NCBI RefSeq assembly: GCF_029016285.1
Contig: NZ_CP091976.1
Location: forward strand, 1,617,042 to 1,681,041
Reading direction: 5' to 3'
DNA from: Vibrio sp. DW001
GTDB lineage: Bacteria; Pseudomonadota; Gammaproteobacteria; Enterobacterales; Vibrionaceae
Length of the DNA: 64,000 nt
Below the pieces are notes generated by a model, which was given only the letters and a program-made list of their open reading frames with translations, had not been told where the DNA came from and did not search any database. A program made the translations under genes and the position numbers. Of the stretch, positions 12,047 to 20,144 are shown one piece after another. Position 1 is the stretch's first letter. Each line of letters starts with the position of its first letter.

Positions 12047-12703
12047 TTAGTGATCAAACGACAATTCTAGAATTTCGTATTTAAGGTCGTTTTTAATATC
12101 GATAGTTTTCTCAAATCTAATTCCGATCAATAACCCGCCGGCATGGCGCCGAATATTAACGATATGGCATTGTGGGATGTCTTTAGGAAAATGGGTGAGT
12201 TTAGGGATGATGGTCACAATGGACTCTTTGGTGAGTTCCAACGTTTTATTTAAATAGATGCCACAACCAGACGCTGAAAGATCTCGTAGTGTGCCATTTA
12301 CCTGAGTGTCATGGTGTGAAACTACAACCGGTATATTGAGTTTAAAGCGTTTGTCTTCTCGGATCGGTTTCGATTCAAAATTGTAGGGAATACGGATGAA
12401 AATTAGCCATGTAGGGCGAGATATGATGGTGATAATCTTAGTTTTAAATGCAATGATATGACCCAACTCAGTGTCCGTAATTCCCCTAACGACAACGGAG
12501 ACATTACTTGTTTTACGGGTAATGAGGTCTTCCACCGCTTTTTGGCTCATATCGAGTAACATGAATTGATTGTCTTTAACACCAACTAAATTGCATTGAA
12601 GGTTGTACTCATCGTTAGGACCGAATTTGATAGTCACCGATAGGCGCATTCCAAACTCTACGTAGTGTTTGATTTCGTTCGTGCTATGGTTTTTCGTGCT
12701 CAT
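12047..12703 (-). CDS. PilZ domain cyclic-di-GMP binding protein
   Basis: A 218-residue cytoplasmic protein built like YcgR: an N-terminal strand-rich flagellar-brake-like domain (about 1-105) and a C-terminal PilZ domain (about 110-218). Both ligand motifs of PilZ are intact: R115xxxR119 and D141xSxxG146. It should therefore bind c-di-GMP. YcgR-type proteins slow the flagellar motor; in Vibrio the related Plz proteins affect motility and biofilm. It converges with luxQ with 14 bases between, so both systems that set lifestyle sit side by side, although no direct link is shown. Confidence 0.85.
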   Translation of the reverse strand: MSTKNHSTNEIKHYVEFGMRLSVTIKFGPNDEYNLQCNLVGVKDNQFMLLDMSQKAVEDLITRKTSNVSVVVRGITDTELGHIIAFKTKIITIISRPTWLIFIRIPYNFESKPIREDKRFKLNIPVVVSHHDTQVNGTLRDLSASGCGIYLNKTLELTKESIVTIIPKLTHFPKDIPQCHIVNIRRHAGGLLIGIRFEKTIDIKNDLKYEILELSFDH

Positions 12704-12831
12704 GTGTCCCTTGAACTGTGTGTACTTCCTGCGTCCAATAGATTAGCGGTATTCGATGAAGTTTTGTAGGAAATTTTTCAAATAATGGAGGTTGAGTCAG
12801 TGTAGAAGGAAGATGAACAAGAGCTTGAGTG

Positions 12832-13113
12832 TTATACGTGAGTATCTAAAATTGTACCAATTATATCATTTGAACGTTGAATTAAGCTTGCACCAGCTTG
12901 ATTATAGGTTTTAGCTTGTTGAAGTTTAACGAGAGAATCTTCGGTAGTTGGTGAGGTTCTTTCTTTAAAAACTTCCATCTTTTTATCATCGATTTTGTTA
13001 AATTCGAGGTCACCTAATATTGTAGAGTCAGCAATTTCGCTCGCCGCTTCGTCGGAAAGAACTTGGGAACGTTGAATTAGTTGGTAACCAGAGTTTATCG
13101 ATGACACAGACAT
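12832..13113 (-). CDS. small protein with flagellar rod-like ends
   Basis: A 93-residue protein of mostly helical, polar sequence. The start MSVSSINSGYQLIQRS and the end AGASLIQRSNDIIGTILDTHV (in part) resemble the helical ends of flagellar rod and hook proteins, where such segments pack into the axial coiled coil, but the middle domain is missing. The second of two ATGs is preferred because AAGGAG lies six bases upstream. Found next to a PilZ gene. The flagellar resemblance is an impression from sequence only. Confidence 0.5.
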   Translation of the reverse strand: MSVSSINSGYQLIQRSQVLSDEAASEIADSTILGDLEFNKIDDKKMEVFKERTSPTTEDSLVKLQQAKTYNQAGASLIQRSNDIIGTILDTHV

Positions 13114-13243
13114 CATATTCTCCTTAGCTTGTACGTAAAGAATAATCCTGTTTGATGATAGTTACAAATTATTAGGCTTAAATAGGATAAAATAACGAAG
13201 GACCAATTATACCAATAAAGTAAAATTAGCGAAAAAAATAGAT

Positions 13244-13408
13244 TTAGCGAAATAAGCTAGAGATAAGATCAAGCTCTTCAGCTGTGACCAGAGGTTCTTC
13301 TTTACGTTCTTCAAGTTTAGATTCTATATCATCTTGTAATTTTTTGAGTTGTTGGGGAGACAGCAACTCTACACGAGTCTGAAATTCCTCAAATTGTTTC
13401 TGGCCCAT
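13244..13408 (-). CDS. small hypothetical acidic helical protein
   Basis: A 54-residue protein starting at the ATG at 13408, which has AGGAGA seven bases before it; an in-frame GTG upstream would consume that site. The chain is highly charged and helical (LLSPQQLKKLQDDIESKLEE) and ends in LISSLFR. The strong ribosome-binding site suggests it is real. I do not recognise the family. Confidence 0.55.
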   Translation of the reverse strand: MGQKQFEEFQTRVELLSPQQLKKLQDDIESKLEERKEEPLVTAEELDLISSLFR

Positions 13409-13651
13409 TCTATCTCTCCTATACACTTAATTTTAATGTATACCTGTAATGATTGTTGACTCATTCTGACGGTCCTTGTGTAGGGAATCCTTCATCTACC
13501 GTAGGTAATATAGTACGGAGTATGGTTATTAATGTGCGAGCAATGTCAGGAGTAATCAGGTGAATGTTAAAATCACCCTGTCACTTAGGCTATAATATAG
13601 ACGATTTATGCGGTAGAAAATGAATATTGCTGATAATGTATACAATTTTCA

Positions 13652-15868
13652 TTATTGTGTTTTACTTCGATTGGCAAAGTTGTTGGCCAAGGATTGCAGT
13701 TCTGGCAACATTCTATAAATCAAATGAAGCTGTTGTAAAACCATTCTTGCTGACCCTTCTTCGTCTTTTCGCCACTCCGAAAGTTTGCCTTCAATATCGC
13801 TATAGTTTTGCTGATTTATTTGCGATTCACAGTCGTTGCTCAATTGGGTATTTAGTGCATCTAACACGCCATGTATTTCTCGATGGGCTTCTAGAATTAA
13901 TAGGTGTGTAGAGTTGTCAGAAATTCTCTGTCTATGGGCGCCAAGGGCTGATATATAGCTTAAAAGAGCGTGGTTTAAAGTCAAGAATCTGAAACTGTCA
14001 TCAACGGATGACCGATATTTACCCGGTTCGACTAACATATTGGTGATGGCAGAACTAAGTAATGACGCTTGATTATGGGCGTGACGTCGTGCAATCCGAT
14101 ACGCTAAATCGTTATGTTTTCCAATTCTATATTGGCCGATAATCTGCGCAAGATAGAATTTGTTCGCTGAGATAGATTCAGCCATAACGCCATGTAATCT
14201 TTTAGATTGCCAATCAGGCAAAATATAAGTAACCGCACCTACTGCCAGTAAACAACCAACGATAGTATCTGTTAGCCTCGGCAATATCACGGCGTATCCC
14301 TCTCCTAATTGATCAAAGCAGAATAAGACTAAGATAGTTATAAAGGCAGTGGCATAGCTGTAATTATTGAGTCTAAACACAAAGAAGGCGACACCAGACA
14401 GAACGATGATAACCAATTGACTTAGTAACGAGGGGAACAGCGACAGCAGTACCACACCAATTAATAATCCCGCCAAGGTTCCGACTACCCGAGACGTTAA
14501 TTTTTGTTTTGTCGCACTATAATTTGGCTGGCATACGAACAGTGTCGTAAGCAATATCCAATAGCCTCTTTCTATGTCGAACAATTGAATGATCCCGTAG
14601 CCTAAAGCTAAAGCAATAGACAAACGAATAGCGTGCCGAAAGAGCAGTGATGACGGGTTGAGATTAGATTTCACTCGCAACCACATCTCCCTAAAAGTAT
14701 GGGCATCGGTGTCATCGAGAACATCGTCATTTTCTCGATTGATGGCGTCAGGGTTACTCACGTTTGATAACAGCTTTTCGATGGTAGAAAGGTTTCTAAA
14801 AAGGTAATTAAGTTGTTCTAGAAGTGGGTCGAGTTGTCTTTCTTGTTGTGATTCGAGATATTTAATTGAGCGCTGAATATCTTCTAGAGCGCGGTTTGAG
14901 TCCGCACTATGCTCATAATTAGTACCGGAGTTAATACAAGATGCAATTTCCGCACAAGAATTGGATTGTATATCGATCAGATATTTAAAGCGGAACATGA
15001 TGTCAGAATGAATAAAACTCGCTGCTAAATCTTGGTATCGATAGTGACTAGAGCTTATTCTTTCATGGATATCTTGGGCTAGGAAATAGATCTTGAGAAA
15101 ACGGTCGCTTGGGCCGTCTACAATACCGCGATTAGAACGGGAAAGAATGGTTTGTTTAAAATTGTTCAGTGCATCAACGGTATTTACATTCAGCCTTGCC
15201 TCTTGGATTCTAAATGGCTGTGGGATCAGATCGATATTCGGGTGGAATAGATGCTTTTTCGCATCAAAATAGTTTGAAAGTTGCGTGAATACGGCGGCTA
15301 AACTTTGTTGTACAGGTCGTAATGGTGCAATGCTATACCAAACGGTAGAGCTCAGGAAATACCATGTTGAGCCGGTGAGAAGTAATGAAGGTTGCTGCCA
15401 GATGTTAATGCTTTCGTGAGCCCCTAACATTGTGTAGATAGCGATGAGAAGCGAACCAAACGCTATTTTTGCGTATCTTGGTCCAATAGCGCCAATCATT
15501 ATAAATCCAATAGAGGACGAGAAAAGACCAATAGCAAAAAATATGGGGTAGTTAAATAAGAATTCGATTGAAAATGTTGCGATAACGAAGCAGAGCAGGG
15601 TTAACGTTTGTGCCTTAATCCTCCCCTTAAAATTGTCGTCCGATTCAGCTAAAGCAGCCGCAATTACACCCAGAATCAATGGTGTTGCGAATTCCTGCAT
15701 CTGAAAGTACCAACAAGGGATAGTCACCCCAAGTAAGGTGATGAGTATAAGGACGCTATGATTAATAGCGGGAATAACCCATAGTCGTTTAACATTGATT
15801 AAAAAAGGCACAAAAATAAGCTTCTTTATAGAGGACCATTCGGAAATAAGATTTTGCTTGAATAGCAC
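13652..15868 (-). CDS. YccS/FUSC family inner-membrane protein
   Basis: A 738-residue membrane protein of the fusaric-acid-resistance-like (FUSC) superfamily, closest to YccS/YhfK. Two membrane blocks, at about residues 30-190 and 395-525, each have about six segments and are separated by a long cytoplasmic helical region; a cytoplasmic tail follows. The second block contains the typical sequence YWILLTTLFVCQPNYSATKQK, in part. Members are related to AaeB efflux components. Start is uncertain: the ORF opens with GTG at 15868 and no good ribosome-binding site is visible. It is divergent from helD. Confidence 0.8.
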   Translation of the reverse strand: MLFKQNLISEWSSIKKLIFVPFLINVKRLWVIPAINHSVLILITLLGVTIPCWYFQMQEFATPLILGVIAAALAESDDNFKGRIKAQTLTLLCFVIATFSIEFLFNYPIFFAIGLFSSSIGFIMIGAIGPRYAKIAFGSLLIAIYTMLGAHESINIWQQPSLLLTGSTWYFLSSTVWYSIAPLRPVQQSLAAVFTQLSNYFDAKKHLFHPNIDLIPQPFRIQEARLNVNTVDALNNFKQTILSRSNRGIVDGPSDRFLKIYFLAQDIHERISSSHYRYQDLAASFIHSDIMFRFKYLIDIQSNSCAEIASCINSGTNYEHSADSNRALEDIQRSIKYLESQQERQLDPLLEQLNYLFRNLSTIEKLLSNVSNPDAINRENDDVLDDTDAHTFREMWLRVKSNLNPSSLLFRHAIRLSIALALGYGIIQLFDIERGYWILLTTLFVCQPNYSATKQKLTSRVVGTLAGLLIGVVLLSLFPSLLSQLVIIVLSGVAFFVFRLNNYSYATAFITILVLFCFDQLGEGYAVILPRLTDTIVGCLLAVGAVTYILPDWQSKRLHGVMAESISANKFYLAQIIGQYRIGKHNDLAYRIARRHAHNQASLLSSAITNMLVEPGKYRSSVDDSFRFLTLNHALLSYISALGAHRQRISDNSTHLLILEAHREIHGVLDALNTQLSNDCESQINQQNYSDIEGKLSEWRKDEEGSARMVLQQLHLIYRMLPELQSLANNFANRSKTQ

Positions 15869-16002
15869 AATAAATCAATGAAAAAATGAATAAATTTTTC
15901 TTGGTACAATATTCAATTTTTCATCTTGGTTAGCTATTCAGGAGAAAATAGTTGTATTATTTCAGCTTGAAAGTATTTGATTTATTTAAGAGTGTATAGG
16001 TT

Positions 16003-18072
16003 ATGGAATTAAAGGCGACTGAGAATGCTCAGTTTTTTGTCCAAAAAGAATACAGCCATGTATTGATTGAAGATGATTACCTAATTATTTCATCCTGCAA
16101 TGCAGAGGAAAGAATCCCATTTTCTGTATGGAGTGGCGATGTCACTTTGGAAAGGGGCCTTCTTTGGGGAACCCTAATTTTCCATGCACATTCTGTAGAA
16201 AACACGTCAACCGCTTGGCTTGTGCAAGGGTTACCTTGGGACGAATGTAAGACATTCGCTAAATACGCGGTACATACTTATAAGGAATGGCACTCTGAGC
16301 AGTGCAGGCATCTAAGAGATCATATTCCAAAATGGAAAGAGAGTTTAAATCTATTAAAGAAACAGCCTGCCTATTTACCTGATTCTGATGTATATGTTTG
16401 GCGAGAAAACGTATTTTCTCAGCTTAGAGAGATGAGAATATCAATCGATGAGGCAACACAAAGAATGCCAAATGCGATGAAAGATATTGTGTCTTGGCTG
16501 ACGGATGTAGAACGCTTGGTTGACGATAGAAATGAACGTTGGCTTGAAACTGAAAGGTTAAACTGGGAGGTTTTATTTTCCCAGATTGAATCGTCACCTC
16601 TAAATGCGTCTCAGCAACATGCCGTTCTACTTAATAATGATAATAACCTTGTGCTTGCAGGGGCTGGGACAGGCAAAACAAGTATCTTAACTGCACGTAT
16701 CGCCTATTTGTTGCAGAGTCACCTAGCGCAGCCCAATCAACTTCTTATGTTGGCCTTTGGCAAAGATGCGGTAAAAGAGATGGAAGCGCGCTTAAGAGAT
16801 AAAATTGGATCCGGTGCGTCAGATGTAACTGTGGACACATTTCATCAACTTGGGCTTAGCATCATCACTAAAGTCGAGCAACGTTCTGTTGAACTGTCCC
16901 CATTTTCTACTGATCCAAAGCACAAGCTGAAATGGTGCAGCGATTGGCTAAAAAGCCATTGGCAAACTGACACAAATTTGAAACGTTGGCGGAAGCACCT
17001 TTCGGTTTGGCCGATAGCTTACCTAAAAGGTGATGATGAATTATCTGGCCAATCAGAAAATTTGAAACTCATTAACTGGCTAGTGAACCAGCTGGATCAG
17101 CTGTGCAGTACTCACCTATCTAAGAAGCAACTGCAGCAAAAGTTGATCGATCAACTTGACTATCCAAGGTTGAATAATGAGCTTTCTTTGGTTTGGCCGT
17201 GTTACCTTGCATGGCAACAGATGTTAAAAGAAAACGATCAAATAGATTTTTATACCATGATCACACGGGCGACAGAGTACGTAGTGAAAGGCAAGTTTTT
17301 GTCTCCTTGGCGTTACATTATGGTTGACGAGTATCAGGATATATCACCAGACCGCATCGCACTTATTGATGCACTCTGCACCAATAGAAAAGGAGAGATG
17401 CAATCAACGCTTTTTGCGGTGGGAGACGATTGGCAATCAATTTATCAGTTTGCAGGTGCTGATGTGGATCTTACTACAGGATTCGCCGAGCGTTTTTCAA
17501 GTTCGTCAGTCCACTATTTGGATACTACCTACAGATTTAATTCTATGATTGCAGAGGTCGCTAATCGATTTATTCAGGAAAACCCCAATCAACTAGATAA
17601 AGAACTAAATAGCCATGTTGTACAAAAACAGAAATCAGTCACTATTTGCTCAAATAGACGCATTGAATCGATCCTTGATCAACTTCATCGAAAAGTAACC
17701 CAAGAAAAAACCGTGTTATTGTTGGGACGAAACCACTATCACAAGCCAGAGTTATTCAATGAGTGGAAAAAGAATTTTTATAACTTAAAATTAGAGTTCA
17801 TGACCTGTCATGGCAGTAAAGGTAAAGAAGCGGACTACGTATTTGTTCTTTCCGTTGATGAGGGACAGTTTCCAGCAACTCAGCGCCAAAGGCATTTGAA
17901 TCTGGTTCTTTCTGAAGGGAGTGACGATTTTCCTGATGCGGAAGAGCGACGTTTATTCTACGTCGCGATGACACGAGCAAAAGAGAAACTTTGGATAACT
18001 CATGGTCCTCAAGCTTCTTCTTTTGTCAATGAACTGATTAGTGAGAACTACCCAGTTATCAAGAAAAATTAA
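16003..18072 (+). CDS. helD: DNA helicase IV
   Basis: UvrD/Rep-family SF1 ATPase of 689 residues, like E. coli helicase IV, which unwinds DNA 3' to 5'. An N-terminal domain of about 190 residues specific to HelD comes first. Then LNASQQHAV (Q-motif), Walker A AGAGTGKT at 219-226, Walker B DEYQD at 442-446, GDDWQSIYQFAGAD, and late YVAMTRAKEKLWITH. All helicase motifs look intact. It is divergent from the FUSC gene with about 130 bases between, and the VOC gene follows within 13 bases. Confidence 0.92.
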   Translation: MELKATENAQFFVQKEYSHVLIEDDYLIISSCNAEERIPFSVWSGDVTLERGLLWGTLIFHAHSVENTSTAWLVQGLPWDECKTFAKYAVHTYKEWHSEQCRHLRDHIPKWKESLNLLKKQPAYLPDSDVYVWRENVFSQLREMRISIDEATQRMPNAMKDIVSWLTDVERLVDDRNERWLETERLNWEVLFSQIESSPLNASQQHAVLLNNDNNLVLAGAGTGKTSILTARIAYLLQSHLAQPNQLLMLAFGKDAVKEMEARLRDKIGSGASDVTVDTFHQLGLSIITKVEQRSVELSPFSTDPKHKLKWCSDWLKSHWQTDTNLKRWRKHLSVWPIAYLKGDDELSGQSENLKLINWLVNQLDQLCSTHLSKKQLQQKLIDQLDYPRLNNELSLVWPCYLAWQQMLKENDQIDFYTMITRATEYVVKGKFLSPWRYIMVDEYQDISPDRIALIDALCTNRKGEMQSTLFAVGDDWQSIYQFAGADVDLTTGFAERFSSSSVHYLDTTYRFNSMIAEVANRFIQENPNQLDKELNSHVVQKQKSVTICSNRRIESILDQLHRKVTQEKTVLLLGRNHYHKPELFNEWKKNFYNLKLEFMTCHGSKGKEADYVFVLSVDEGQFPATQRQRHLNLVLSEGSDDFPDAEERRLFYVAMTRAKEKLWITHGPQASSFVNELISENYPVIKKN

Positions 18073-18085
18073 TAAGGAGAGTATC

Positions 18086-18454
18086 ATGTCAAACCATGTT
18101 GAACTGAAACACAACAGCATCAACTATATTGAATATGCTGCAACAGATTTTGCTAAAACTAAAGCATTTTTTAGTCGTGTGTTTGATTGGACTTTTGAAG
18201 ACTATGGTGAAGAGTATATGGCGTTCACAGGTGATGGCCTAATGGGCGGCTTCTATTATTCCCAAGGCGTATCGGTGCAAGAAAAAGGGGGCGCATTGCT
18301 TGTGTTTTATAGCGAAAATATTAATAAAAGCCTGTCCGACATTGAGGCTGCAGGTGGCGTAATCAATCGAGATATCTTTGAATTCCCTGGTGGGCGACGT
18401 TTTCATTTTATAGAACCTAGCGGCAATGAAATGGCGGTTTGGAGTCACAAATAG
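18086..18454 (+). CDS. VOC family (glyoxalase-like) protein
   Basis: A 122-residue single-module vicinal-oxygen-chelate protein. Its start INYIEYAATDFAKTKAFFSRVFDW and its end FIEPSGNEMAVWSHK (both in part) are the usual first and last repeats of glyoxalase/bleomycin-resistance proteins. The substrate cannot be read from sequence. The ATG at 18086 has AAGGAGA nearby and lies 13 bases after helD, so it is probably co-transcribed. A bidirectional terminator separates it from mgsA, whose product makes methylglyoxal, but no functional link is shown. Confidence 0.8.
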   Translation: MSNHVELKHNSINYIEYAATDFAKTKAFFSRVFDWTFEDYGEEYMAFTGDGLMGGFYYSQGVSVQEKGGALLVFYSENINKSLSDIEAAGGVINRDIFEFPGGRRFHFIEPSGNEMAVWSHK

Positions 18455-18476
18455 GTTGTCGTCGTATTGAGCAAAT

Positions 18477-18504
18477 AAAAAAGGGAGCGATACGCTCCCT
18501 TTTT
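18477..18504. terminator. bidirectional terminator between VOC gene and mgsA
   Basis: A GGGAGCG / CGCTCCC stem with a three-base loop is flanked by six A and five T, so it works on both strands between the convergent genes. Confidence 0.9.
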
Positions 18505-18505
18505 G

Positions 18506-18961
18506 CTAAGTTCTTTCGGCTAAATAAGCTTGGTAATCTGGTATTTCGATAACAACTTCTTGTTCGAGCAAGCTAGATTCAAATAAGAATTTTGCGGATG
18601 CTCTATTGGTTGCTACTGGGATATTCCATACGCTAGAAATCCTTAATAACGCCTTCACGTCTGGATCATGCGGAACGGAATTTAGTGGATCCCAAAAAAA
18701 GATAAGCATGTCGATTTTACCTTCAGAAATCAGAGCACCTATTTGCTGATCTCCGCCCATCGGACCAGAAATCATACTCTTAATCGCTAGACCGGTCTCT
18801 TTACTTAACATGCTGCCTGTTGTACCCGTAGCATATAGAAAATGGCTCTGAAGTTTGTCTTTGTTTTCTTCCACCCAACGCAATAGCTCAGGTTTGTAAT
18901 GATCATGAGCAACAAGCGCGATGTGCTTGTGTGCTGGAATGGTTCTAGTTGTTGTTTTCAT
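18506..18961 (-). CDS. mgsA: methylglyoxal synthase
   Basis: Converts dihydroxyacetone phosphate to methylglyoxal and phosphate, a bypass of lower glycolysis under phosphate stress. At 151 residues it is the family size. Conserved blocks: [12 protein letters not shown] near the start, [11 protein letters not shown] (phosphate binding), [12 protein letters not shown] with the catalytic Asp, [15 protein letters not shown], and PVATNRASA. All are intact. It starts 8 bases after an AATATGG sequence with no strong ribosome-binding site. It is alone on this strand apart from torT, 90 bases upstream. Confidence 0.96.
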   Translation of the reverse strand: MKTTTRTIPAHKHIALVAHDHYKPELLRWVEENKDKLQSHFLYATGTTGSMLSKETGLAIKSMISGPMGGDQQIGALISEGKIDMLIFFWDPLNSVPHDPDVKALLRISSVWNIPVATNRASAKFLFESSLLEQEVVIEIPDYQAYLAERT

Positions 18962-19051
18962 TTGCTATTCCATATTATTACAATCGATTAAATAAGTAAT
19001 TTTGACAACATCAGTTGCTGTTAACTGCATTCGTTTTTTGTCGTTACAAGG

Positions 19052-20056
19052 TCAGTTATTTTTGCTGGAAACTGAAAATATGGGTCTAAATTCAGAAGGC
19101 GAAAGTGAATCTTGTATGACTGTTTTTTTTAATGAACTGGCCGTCAGTGGTTCAATTTGTGGCGTTTGATTTTGATTGTATGGTTCATCGTTTAGGTAGG
19201 CATGTGCTTGCCTAATCGATAATCGTCCCTGTAGCACCATTTTGTCCGTTGAAGAAAAAAGCACTTTGTTACGCAGCAGGGCTCTGTAGATACCATGGCT
19301 AAAATAGATTGAAACAAGCCCAACCTCATCTTCTTTCCCGGCGGCTCTTACCTCGCTTATCGCCGCTTCTATTGCGACTGCGCTGCCAACAATATAATCA
19401 ACGTCTGTTTGCTCAAGAACCTGTTGTACAAGGTTTCGTTGTAGTTCTTTATCGTTATCTGCCCATAATGTATTGATAATAGAGACATCAGAACCTTTAA
19501 TTGCGTCGTACATGCCACTATTACTAGGTTTAGTTCCGCCACTCATTTTTGGGCCAGGAAGCCAAGCAATGTTAACCTTTCCAGAACCCAATGGATGTTT
19601 TTTCGCGAGGTACTGACCAGAATTATATCCCATCCAATACCAGTCTACGCCGACAGAACCCTTAAATTGAGGTTTATCTTGTTCGCCTACAACGAGCTTA
19701 TTGACCGTAGAAAATAGTGGGATATTGCCAATGAGCTGTGCTATTTGGTTCATGTACGCCTGTGGTGCGACGGTGCCTAATATTATTGCATCAGCGCCCC
19801 ATTCACGGCAACGAATCAACTGCTGCCGTTGCTTATTAACGTTAGGGTATCCACCTGATTCAAAAACCTTTAAGTCTATGCCAAAACGTTCGCTTTCGTT
19901 TACCATTCCGTAGTTTACAGATAACCAATAGGAGTCTTTTAGGTGCGGATAAATAGCGCAAATTTTCTCTGTCGCTATAGCAAAACTTGACGTGGTTAGT
20001 AAGCCTATCAATAGGCCTATCAGTTTTATAGGTAATTTTCTCAAGCACGACTTCAT
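19052..20056 (-). CDS. torT: TMAO-sensing periplasmic protein TorT
   Basis: Periplasmic binding-protein-fold partner of the sensor TorS, which detects trimethylamine N-oxide. Signal peptide to about residue 28 (SSFAIA-TEK). The family start KICAIYPHLKDSYWLSVNYGM and the GVDWYWMGYNSGQYLA and WLPGPKMSGG regions (each in part) are typical of TorT; 334 residues is the usual length. It is divergent from torS across 88 bases. No torR or torCAD genes are in the window, so the controlled reductase must be elsewhere. Confidence 0.9.
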   Translation of the reverse strand: MKSCLRKLPIKLIGLLIGLLTTSSFAIATEKICAIYPHLKDSYWLSVNYGMVNESERFGIDLKVFESGGYPNVNKQRQQLIRCREWGADAIILGTVAPQAYMNQIAQLIGNIPLFSTVNKLVVGEQDKPQFKGSVGVDWYWMGYNSGQYLAKKHPLGSGKVNIAWLPGPKMSGGTKPSNSGMYDAIKGSDVSIINTLWADNDKELQRNLVQQVLEQTDVDYIVGSAVAIEAAISEVRAAGKEDEVGLVSIYFSHGIYRALLRNKVLFSSTDKMVLQGRLSIRQAHAYLNDEPYNQNQTPQIEPLTASSLKKTVIQDSLSPSEFRPIFSVSSKNN

Positions 20057-20144
20057 AGATAGTGGGATAGGTTATTGATATTCACCTAACAAAATATATC
20101 CTATTGCGTATAAGTAAGGAAGTATTCATTTTAAGGCTCAAAAT

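Noticed and set aside
13627..13911. Plus-strand ORF at the end of the FUSC gene
   Set aside because: It lies opposite the conserved C-terminal frame and lacks a ribosome-binding site.
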